This document shows, piece after piece, positions 22,701 through 34,700 of a DNA stretch of 64,000 bases. Under the pieces are notes generated by a model. It saw nothing but the letters and a program-made list of their open reading frames with translations. It was not told the origin of the DNA and did not search any database. Each line of letters starts with the position of its first letter. Positions within the stretch are counted from its first letter, which is position 1. The position numbers and the translations under genes are program-made. The DNA is from Brachypterus glaber (lineage: Eukaryota; Arthropoda; Insecta; Coleoptera; Kateretidae): assembly GCA_958510825.1 (NCBI GenBank), contig OY294051.1, positions 28,197,265 through 28,261,264 of the forward strand, read 5' to 3'.

Positions 22701-25700
22701 GGTTTTATCGTTGACATTTTTCCATCGCTGCGTAGTTCCGCTTCCTCTTGATTCAAAGTCACGAACTCTGCGTCCATGGCTACCAAGTCTCCGGCTTTCA
22801 GAGTTTCGTTGTCGTGCAATGGGGTGAACGTAATGCCCGCTGTGGAGCCGCTGAGCGCTATGCAGGCGTCCTCCGTGAATACTTCCTACATTGAAGCACC
22901 AACTTAGTTTTGGGAAAATTAAGCTTTTCAAAATAATTGTATAACCCCTGATTTATTCTTTTTGGTACCTTCAACTGGGGTGACTTCGAACGGTGTGGGT
23001 GACTTCGGACACTTTTTAGCAAAACCCTCTGAACCAAAGCACGTGTGCTCAAGTTGTGGGATTATGCAGGGCTCCCACCGAAATTTTTCAGATTTTTTTT
23101 ATGATTTTATGACAATTTTAGGTATTTTATGACAAATTTTATGACAAAATATTTGGAAAAAAAAGCTGAAATCTTCCATTTTAAATCCTTATTCTACAGC
23201 ACTCTATCTCTAGCTAGGGCCTGACCGAGCCAGTCGAAGCCCCGGGGAAACTTAGAGTTTTATGGTGTATTTTAATTTTAAAACAGTGTTGCAAAGTTTC
23301 ATAAAAATGCAAGAAAGCTCTAGCACCTCAGGCGATTTTTTTTATTTGACGTTAAGTTTTACATACACCATGCCAGGCGACATTGTTACGAATTCTGTTA
23401 ATTTACGTTAATTTAATACTGTAAAAAAAATGTTAAAAGCCCTAGTGCCAAGGCGTTAATTTTTACGAATTTGAAGGTCTATGGTCCACTTAGAAACGAT
23501 CTGCATATTTGCTCTTTAAATATAGTATGAACTAAAATAAACTGTCGAAGGAAAGGTATGTACCAAATTTACCTCAAAGCATTTTTGAGTTGTCGTGCCC
23601 ACAAGAATTACCGGACAAACCACCACCCCGAGGGGTGCAAAGGGCTGCAAAGATGAAGTTAAAGCAGATTCAACTCAAAAATTTAAAAATGATTGCCTTT
23701 TACCCCCAGGGGATGGAGTAGCAATTTTCACTAAAAAATATTGTAAATATTTAAAAATAATTACCCCCTGCCCGCGGGGGTGCAGAAAAAATGTATGAAC
23801 AGATTTAGTTTCAGTGATCTCAAAAACCCCCATACACCAATTTTAAAGAAAATATTAAAAATATTTAAAAATAATTTCCCACAGCCAAACTAAACGTCAG
23901 AAAAAAAACTTCTCTCCCAGGTCGCTCTAAAGTAAAAAGTATGAGTATTTTTATGAAATTTTATGACTTTTATGACAGTAATTTTATTTTATGACGATTT
24001 TAGGACAAATTGGGTCATATTATGACATTTTATGATTTAATGACAAGTGGGAGGCCTGGTTATGTGCACAAGTTGTGGGGTTTAATTCCACAACTTGTGC
24101 ACACAACCCCATAACTTGTGCACACATGCTTTGGTTCAGAGGGTTTTATCGAAAAAGTGTCCGAAGTCACCCCAGTTGACGGTAACATTTATATTTAAGC
24201 ATCCAAGAATGCAATAAATCCGGTTTTCAATAAAATATAAAAATAGCTTTGTTTAACATAAAGTGTTGCGTTATAATCGAAAGGTCCCCTATGTTATGAT
24301 CACACTTTTTAAATTTTCTTTAATATTTTAATATTAAAATAAACCTTGGAACCGAATTATTTATCCGCGCAAATGCCTTTCATTCGTGAAGGAGCCTCTT
24401 TTAAAGAGGTAACATGTGGTCTCGGCGAAATTAGTAACGTTTAGCTTCAGCAACGACTAATTTATGTTAAAATGTGTTTGTTGTGAAAATATTAATACTT
24501 CTGAAACCGTTCTAATTATTGAAATCAATTTTACAATTATAATTTGAATTTTGCGATGTACTTTAGTGAATTAATCAATGAATCCGGGTTTACTTTGTTC
24601 TTCTGTACTTGGTCTGTTTTTGCTCTGATTTTCGTTTTTCTTCCTAAGAGAAAAGCTGTCCAAAAACCGAAAACTAACGACAAAGAACGAAAGAACAAAG
24701 TAAGTGACCCTAAATGAATTAGGATTAGGGTTATCCACAGGTTATGTATAAAAGATTTTTTTATTTAAAATGATTATAATACTTGTTGTAGAAGAAATTT
24801 AGCCACCTTTAAAATATTTTTTTTACTACTAGCTTTAGAACATACCATTATTTATCATGTTTTCAGACTGTGAAATCAATTTTCCTCACCTAAAGCAATA
24901 ATAATTTTTTCTCTCCTAGTAGGAGTAAATTTTATAAACAATTGATTTCTGTCACTTTAGATGTTTTTGTTCTTTGTGCAATTTTTACTAATTAAACCCA
25001 AGAAAATAACTTTTTATTTATTAAATAAAATTAATCATAATTATTACCAATTAATACAATCAATAATTATCTAAATATTATGAAAAAAAATTAAAAAAAC
25101 TACACTTTTAAACGTCAGTTCAAAGTATTTATTTGCTACGCAGCTTGGGATTTAATACGCTCGGCTATAAAAAATGTCTTCTCTACCTTGGTATATAATT
25201 ACTATTTTTCCTGAAGTATTATTTCTGTAGCCTTTTAATCAAAACCTTGGCATGGGATCGAGTTATGTTCCTGACGAGGGGTTCCTGACGACTTTTGATC
25301 AGAAATTTCGGACCATTTGGCAAAATATTTTTTTTACTCCAGGTTATCCGGAACTATGTCATAAATTACAAAATTGTTTATCCGTATTTTATAATGGGAT
25401 AATTTGAAAATAATTTTAGACGTCGAATAAGAATTGTAAAAATGAAACCTATACTTACTCTAGTTAAATGATTGTATATCGGCGTCTTAGCCTCAATAAC
25501 CTCTTTCGTAGAATAATATAGAACGCAGGGCGTTTTCCAATCCAAACTGAACCACAAGGCTTCTTGCGCAGGTATAGGGCAAATACTGAAATCGTTAAAA
25601 AGGTGCCATACGTCGTTTTCGTGCCCGAAAAACTACACTTTTAAACGTCAGTTCAAAGTATTTATTTGCTACGCAGCTTGGGATTTAATACGCTCGGCTA

Positions 25701-28700
25701 TAAAAAATGTCTTCTCTACCTTGGTATATAATTACTATTTTTCCTGAAGTATTATTTCTGTAGCCTTTTAATCAAAACCTTGGCATGGGATCGAGTTATG
25801 TTCCTGACGAGGGGTTCCTGACGACTTTTGATCAGAAATTTCGGACCATTTGGCAAAATATTTTTTTTACTCCAGGTTATCCGGAACTATGTCATAAATT
25901 ACAAAATTGTTTATCCGTATTTTATAATGGGATAATTTGAAAATAATTTTAGACGTCGAATAAGAATTGTAAAAATGAAACCTATACTTACTCTAGTTAA
26001 ATGATTGTATATCGGCGTCTTAGCCTCAATAACCTCTTTCGTAGAATAATATAGAACGCAGGGCGTTTTCCAATCCAAACTGAACCACACGGCTTCTTGC
26101 GCAGGTATAGGGCAAATACTGAAATCGTTAAAAAGGTGCCATACGTCGTTTTCGTTGCTGGTACTATTGTCAGTGTAGGAATCTGGTACTTTAACTAGGG
26201 CTATTAGATTACGTTTTTCTGGTGTTCCAGGGTCGTTTATGTAACAAACTACTGCAGTAAGTTCGTAACTGCGTTCTTCCACCTCACCATCCTAGAAAAA
26301 ATATTTTGGAGTTATTTAAATAAAATACTGCTGCCAACAAATAATACTTTATGACACCCCCCCCCCACCGGGATTTCGAAAAGTCGGAGCCTATGAACCA
26401 AGGCCAACAGGGGAAGTATGTTTTTGTTGAAAGCAATATTTTATTTTGTGTTTTAAATCATATTTACTTGCGTTTTGGAAAAATGCAATTTACACTAAGA
26501 AAATTTTTAATACTGAATGTTATTTGTTAATATATATTTTTTATTTATATCGCCACCATTGGCATTTAATACTTTACTTGTGTATGTGTGTATTTTATAC
26601 AAAATGTTGTCATACTAACATAGAGACCGTGCTGGTACATTTGAATCCCCACGCAACATGTGTTTATTAATACTAGCATGTTATAGTAAAAATTACTGTA
26701 ACATTTGGTAAAGCCTATCATACTTATAGTATGGTATACTTTGAGTTCTTAAGTTGTTATACTGATCTAGTTTAAAGTATGTTACAGTATTCAAAAAAAT
26801 TAACAATCGGTAAATAATACCAACATTTTGATTAGTAATATAAAGATTTCAACCACACACAATTACACACTGATAAAATAATCGATCCTTTTTTTACTTT
26901 TCTCTGTATTATTACTAATCAAAATTTTGGTATCATTTACCGATTGTTATTTTACTATGGTCTGTTTCATCAAGCAAGAGAGTAAATAAAAAATATCACA
27001 GTAAATATTTTTACAACAGGTTTGAATAGTATATGTTTTTGTACAGAATATAGTTATGTTTTATAAAATAAACTACGCATTATATTCGCACATCTGTTTT
27101 GAAAATATTCACTGTGCGATTTTTAATTTACTCTCTTGCTTGATGAAACAGACCATAAATACTGTAACATACTTTAAACTAGATCAATAACATAACAGCT
27201 ACAACTTAAAGTATACCAAACTATAAATGTGATATAATTTACCAAATGTTACATAAACACATCTTGCGTGGGGATCCAAATGTACCAGCACGGTCTCTAT
27301 GTTAGTATGACAACATTTTGTATACAATACACACATTGCAGTATTTAATATCACAAGTAAAGTATTAAATACAAATGGTGGCGATATAAATAAAAGATAT
27401 GTATTAACAAATAACATTCAGTATTAAAAATACAACGAAATTTTGTAGTATCCACTAAATAGTATAGTGGAATGCGTAGCATTACATATCTTCACGACTT
27501 GTTTTAATACTATTATGAAATAGACATTAATTCTTACCTCTTCATCATCTTTTTTAACTTCTTCATCATTCCCCACTTCAATCTTCGAAACTTTCAAATT
27601 ATTATTCTTCAAACTCATTTTAATTTTATGTGGCAACCAGTTATTACTCGAATACGTCTTCTGTGAACTATTTGTACCGGAAGTACCTTTTTCTTGTCCA
27701 TCAAAGTTGTGTTTAAACCTGCACCCAGGCCTGGTGCAACTATCACCGTACCGACAAGGTTTGGTCGTGGTCAAACTGGCCGGGAAATTCTGGGTTGAAC
27801 CGGTTTTGGCCGGTTCTTGCATCACCTTTTGCATTTTGGATATCATCTTCTCCATTTGCGTTTGCCAATAATGTTTGTGAGTTTGATTGTGTAGACCAGT
27901 GTTCACTGCTAACAATTTTGGAAGTGACTGGAGTAGCCTTGTTTGTAGGGTGGGGGCGAATTTTCCACATTTTTCGCACCACGCGGGGGTAGTTTGTTGG
28001 GGGCACAGAGATTTGGAGAGGATATCGCAAAATTCGTGGTTTTTCTCTTCAGTTGATTTTGGGAGGTCTTTAGGAAGCGGAGGGTATAGAAGATTGCAAG
28101 CCAAAAGCGTCGATTCTTTGCGAAACTAAAAACATAAATATAATAGTATATTACGCACTGAGTACGCGAACCTAGTTTTTAGAGCACTGAAATGGTTTGC
28201 GTCGAGGTGCGTATACTATTTTCCCTACGACCTAAACATCAAAAAACGCAAAAATTATCTTAAAATTAGTTTGAGGTTATGTGTTTGACGTTTACTAATT
28301 TTCTGACAGCAGATATGTACAGGGCTCCCACCGATAAATTTCAGATTTTTTTTATGATTTTATGACAACTTTAGGCATTTTATAACAAATTTTATGACTA
28401 AATATTTGTACAAAAAGCGGAAATTTTCCATTTTAAACCGAGCCAGTCGAACCCCCGGGGAAACTTAGAATTTTATGGTGTATTTTAATTTTAAAACAGT
28501 GTTGTTCAAAATTTCATAAAAATGCAAGAAAGCTTTAGCACCTAAAGCGATTTTTTTATTTAACGTTAAGTTTTACAAACTTGAAAAGTGACGACAAAAA
28601 AGTGGTCGTCATCCCTCCATTAACGTTAGTTAGTTAGCGCCGCAGGCGAAATTTTTTACGAATTTTGTTAATTGACGTTAATTTAATACTGTAAAAAAAA

Positions 28701-31700
28701 TTAAAAGCCTCGTTAAAAGCCCTAGTGCCAAGGCGAATTTTTTTAAGAATTTGAAGGTCTATGGTCCACTTAAAAAGGACGCGCATATTTGCTCATCAAA
28801 TAAAGTATAAACTAAAATAAACTGTCGACATCGGAACTCCTCGAACCCGGGTCCCGGGGAAGCTTCCCTCTAAATTCTGCCCCGCCTCTAACATCCCTAT
28901 CTTTAGATATAACCCTTATAAAATAGGTTATTTGCCCATTTGCATCCCGATTTTTACCAAAAAGAATTCCAACCGAGAACTTCTGGAAGGAAAGGTATAT
29001 ACCAAATTTACCTCAAAGCATTTTTGAGTTATCGTGCCCACAAGAATTACCGGACAGACCAGGGAAATTTACGTTTCAACTCATTTCGTTTAAGGGGTCT
29101 TTCTACCTTCTACATCCAAACCAAACTAAACTTCAGAAAAAAAACTTTTCTCCCAGGTCGATCTAAAGTATAAAGTATGAGTATTTTTATCAAATTTTAT
29201 GACTTTTATGACAGTAATTTTATTTTATGACGATTTTAGGACGAATTGGGTCATTTTATGATTTTATGACAAGTGGAAGGCCTGTATGTAAAATCAGCTG
29301 ATCGTCACTTCCCAACCGTTGTCATAGGCAACGGGTGGGAAATAGGCACTAACTGCTAACTAGGTCGTAGGAAAAATAAATTATACTTTTCCAAACGGAA
29401 AATAAATAACGACCTTGCCAACGTTCCCATTATAATACTGGGTATTTTTCAAAGGTGGCTCACTCCTGTAACTTTTTTATTCTTAGATATAAAAGAATAA
29501 CATTTACAGAGTGTCTATAAGACAATAATTTAAAGTATATCATGTAATGTATTTTTTTTTCACTTCCGGTTTAACCGAAAACTACCCCTACTTTTGATTT
29601 TTAAATGGAACACCCTGCATTTTTCTACATATTTGTATTCTCCATTAAATTATGTGTCTTATCCCAAGTTTTTGTGACAATATAATATCCTTACAAAAAT
29701 AAAAAAATTTGATAAACTCTATATTTTTAGAAATAATTACTTTAAATCTTAGAAATATTTATACCTATTTTAAAAAATAAAATCCATCCGTAAAAATTAT
29801 AGGGGCGTCACTTTTTAATTTAATTTAAAGTATAAAAAATAAATTGAGCGCACGAGTTCAAAGAAAATTTGGGAAGCATATTGAAAGAAAACTCAATATA
29901 CTATTCACTGTGAATGTGAGACATTAGAAATTTTTAAGGCTTTTTTATTCTTACCTCTGAAGTGCATCTGAGACAATTATACTTCTGTAACAGTTTAGTA
30001 CCAAAAAGTTCACTAATTTCGCTTATTTCCTCCATTTTTTCATCTTCGATCTTCATAATGACTTCACTGGCCGTACTTTTCCTACGTTCTCCCGATATGC
30101 TCGGAAAATCGGTTTCTTTGTAAATAAAAGGTTTTTTCGTTATTTTCTTCTCTTCGTTTCTTTTTTTAGTTTCCACCAATTCGACGTGCATTTGGTGTAG
30201 CATAAATCTATTCCAACTCTAAAACCAGTAATAAAACCAATAATGCGGTATGTATACATACATATACAGCGCCCGTGAAAAGTACGAAAAACGTTGAATG
30301 ATAGGTAAGTTGAGTGGCCAAGAATGTACGAAGCAAAATATTTGAAGGGGATAGGGGAATCTCAACGTCAGTGTAGTAGTAGGGATAGGAGTCGTTTCGG
30401 TAATCGTCGCGTCTGCAGTCTGAAAACAAACCATTGCGCATCTAATTTGAACACGGCCAATGAGGGGCACTGGCGCTGAGATTCCCCTATCCCTTCAAAT
30501 ATTTTGATTCATTCATTCTTGGGTACTCAACTTAACTATCATCCAAAGTGTTCCATACTTTTCACGCGCATTGTATGTACGTAACAGCTCTTTACCTGTA
30601 TTAAAGCACTGAGATCAGTCTTAACTTTGGCCTCGGGATGCAAATCGCTCAAAATAAGCCCTAGGGCTGAGGCCTCAGGTACAGTTCGAAAGGCTCGTAA
30701 AAAATTGCCGGGTTGACAAGGCTGGTTTTGATTGGCGTTCAACAACATTTGGAACAGGAACCCTAGTTCGCAGGACAAGCAGAATTCTTTTGAACATAGA
30801 TGGGACAGTAGAGCTGCTCTTAACGGTTCAGTGTGATATAAAACCTAAAACGATTTTTATTATAAACGGATGTTTCAATAGTTTACGTCACTGTCAAAGT
30901 CAGTAGTAATTTTTTAAAGCATTTATTTTTACAAAATTTAAGTTCTATATATCATTATATATTTATATTTATTTATGGTTTATTTATTATGGTTTATGGA
31001 CATAAAGAATGTGCAAGAAAAGCTGGTATAAAACATTGAACGCTGGAATCAAAAAAGGAATGGTTTTCTGAATATGAAGCACTCAAAATTTATTGTTAAT
31101 ATAAACACTCCGTGGTATGAAACACCTATAGAGTATAAATAAATAAATAAAATAATAAATAAAATAAATAAAATAAACAAAATAAACAAAATAAACAAAA
31201 TAAACAAAATAAACAAAATAAACAAAATAAACAAAATAAACAAAATAAACAAAATAAACAAAATAAACAAAATAAACAAAATAAATAAAATAAATAAAAT
31301 AAATAAAATAAATAAAATAAATAAAATAAATAAAATAAATAAAATAAATAAAATAAATAAAATAAATAAAATAAATAAAATAAATAAAATAAATAAAATA
31401 AATAAAATAAATAAAATAAATAAAATAAATAAAATAAATAAAATAAATAAAATAAATAAAATAAATAAAATAAATAAAATAAATAAAATAAATAAAATAA
31501 ATAAAATAAATAAAATAAATAAAATAAATAAAATAAATAAAATAAATAAAATAAATAAAATAAATAAAATAAATAAAATAAATAAAATATTAAACTTAAG
31601 CACTTAACAAAATCACAAAAAAGTTTACAATACCTGAATCATAGCGTTGCAATAAGCATTTGGCAGGGTGGCTTCCAAACCTGCCATGCTAGTTTTATTG

Positions 31701-34700
31701 TAAAAATCAAACTGAAAATCATCACTACCTAAAAAAAATAAATGAGATATATATATATCTGTAATTCAATAAATAACTTCGTGACATAAGAATCCAGGGT
31801 TAATAATGTTCACTTTCTCAACAGTTTCAATATGAACGCAACTAATGTTAAGGGGGTAGTTCTACACAAAAAAAGTATGAAAAAAAGTTCTTATTTTTTA
31901 ATGTGGAGTAACCTTGCATCCTTAACATTTTTAGTCCTCGGACCGTGAAACTTTTTTAAATATTTGTTTTTCTCAAAAACGGTTCAGGAGGTATTACTCG
32001 AGGAGTTCCTTTTTATATATTTTTTAGCTGAGGAATTATATTCTAATTATAAAACTACATAAAAGTTTGGTCCAAAAAAGTGAAAACCCCGCGTCGCACA
32101 ACCCTGTTTAATATAGGTACATGACAATAACATACGATGATAGGCAAGGTTAGTTCACATGCAAAACCTAATTGCTCTATCTCAAAAGGTTCCTGAGTTA
32201 TTGAATAAAAAACAGAATTTTCGGAGCTCCTTTTGAAGAGGCGTATCGCTCTTACGTATATTTATAGGAACTAACTTTCATATTTTTTATGTAAAATCAC
32301 TCCTTAAAACTAGGTGCGTTAGTTCTAAACACCATGCATTACCCTACCTGGAACATGACTTACCTAATTTATTGTACTTAACATCAACTTTTCTATATCT
32401 TTTGGGAATTGCAACAAATGTACTATCTTCTTCATGGTGTTTTGGACTTTTGTTATGATGATTGTTGTTGATCTTGTAGTGTCCGTTTGTTCCAACTTCA
32501 TATTGGACCTTGATTTCAATTATAAGAAACACAAAATTAGTTAAAAAAGAAATATATATACATGAGCATCAAAATTTGTATAGTAATCTAGTTTTGTCAA
32601 ATAAATTGTACTGCATATTTTCTTTAAAGCTCCGCGCACATTTCATGAAATAAATATCCTGTCGCGAACTTCGCTGCGTATTTCTTGGGCAAAAGCAAAA
32701 AGGTATTGCATTATTATTAATGCCTTAAAGCCAGGTTCGTTAAATTGATTGTTTTTTTTTATTTATTTCTCGACAGTCTGGTCCTCCAAGAGTCTAAGTC
32801 TGCAAAAAATCGCCCGCCTTTAAACACGGTATACTAATTTTTAGACTAAGTGAATTCTGGTAAAATCAAGTGGGGTAATTTGGTCAAAATGAGGTAGAAC
32901 TGCCATTATTTCACGTAATCTGCGGCATACTATAGGTTACTTACCACATTTTAGTAGTTTACCACTTAAAAGTTTAAAATTCAAGTATTTACGTTTTGAT
33001 TATTCACTCAGTTATACTGTATACCAATTAACAAAAACGCAATACAGGGTTATTCTTTTAAATGGTACAGTGCCTATCTTTTGAACGGCTTAAGATATCA
33101 AATTATAATTTGAAACAGGTATATTGCGTTACATAAACTATGTTTTTTATGTAAATTACACATTTTTATATTTTAAAATAACACTAGGGGGGCAATGGGG
33201 GAAAAATTTTAAATGGAAGGGTGGGTAGTGTGGCATAATATTTGAATGGTTTTACAATTGTCTATCCAACAGTGTATTTATTTTTTTATTTTAGGTTATA
33301 TTGAAGGGTTATATTTAGCTTTAAATTTTTAATAAATTATGTGGAATGGAATGTAACAATCCTCCCTTAATAACTATCGATTGAAGTCTAATATCAAAAT
33401 TCTAAAAAATATGTCAATTTAACTTATCATAAGGGCCACTTAAATCTCTATAATTTGAGGTTACAAAATTTACCCCCATAACCCCCCTACCACAACATGA
33501 ATATCTTATATAACAACCCCCTATTTTTATACCCTTAAATTAAAGGGAAAATAAAGTTCTTTATTAATAAATTAAAAAAATATATATATTATTGACCAAC
33601 CCCTTATTTGGGGGGCAGGTATATTTTCATTAAAATTATCTCGGGGTACGAAGGAGTAAAGTGATATAAGTTTTTTTTTATAACCAACGTAAAGTATTTT
33701 TCATACCAATTAATATATGACATTAAAGTAAGGGGGTTGCTATTTAAGATTTTGAGATTGGGGTAATAATTACAATGTTCAAATGTGCAAATTTAAGTTG
33801 CTCTGATGATGAATTAAATTGACCTCTTTTGTAGAATTTTAATATTTTCGGAGATATTAAGGGAGAATAAACACATTCGAATGCAATATATTGACGGCTT
33901 TTCAAAATTTAAAAGCTGAATAAAATATTCCAATAAAATAGATAATCAAAAAATAAATATACGCTTGAATAGAATATTACCCGACCTCCATTTCCATTTA
34001 AGATTTTGCCCTCCAACGCCTCCCTATTGTTACTGTAAATTTAATTAATATTCAATTTATGGGCAAAATACTTTATTTTATGTTATATGTCTGTTGTAGA
34101 TTTCAAGTCGATATCTTATGCCGTTCAAAAGTTAGAGGAAATGTACTATTTAAAAGAATAACACAATATAGTACCTACCTAAATACCGCCGTATTTTGCA
34201 TAATCTGATAATATCATCCATTTTACCGAGGTAACTTCTATTACGGATCATTCACAACCGAAAATTACCATAGTAAAATGAGTGAAAAGCAAAATTCGAC
34301 AGTAATTAGGTATTATGTTGTGGTGATGTCAGTTCGAGTAGTGGTGAATTTGCCTTTTCGTTTAACGCGGTATGCCGCAACAAAGTTTTAGTCCAACTTC
34401 TTGTTAACTTTTTTTCCATAAACCTGTTGTGTATGATGTATCTAAACTTAAAACTAAAATTAATAGTATATTACGCACCGAGTACGCGAACCTAGTTTTT
34501 AGTGCACGAGAGTATTCGATGTGCACTGAAATGGATTGCGTCGAGGTGCGTATACTATTTTTCCTACGACCTAACACCTAAACATAAAAAAAGCAAAAAT
34601 TGTCTTAAAATTAGTTTGTCAGTTTGAGGTTATGTGTTTTACGTTTACTAATTTTCTGACAGCAGTTATGTAAAATCAGCTGATTATTATTTTCCAACCG

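Noticed and set aside
31049..31603. A 184-codon minus-strand frame of Leu-Phe-Ile repeats that looks like a membrane protein.
   Set aside because: It is the direct reading of a 9-bp AT-rich minisatellite inside PAN2 intron 10.
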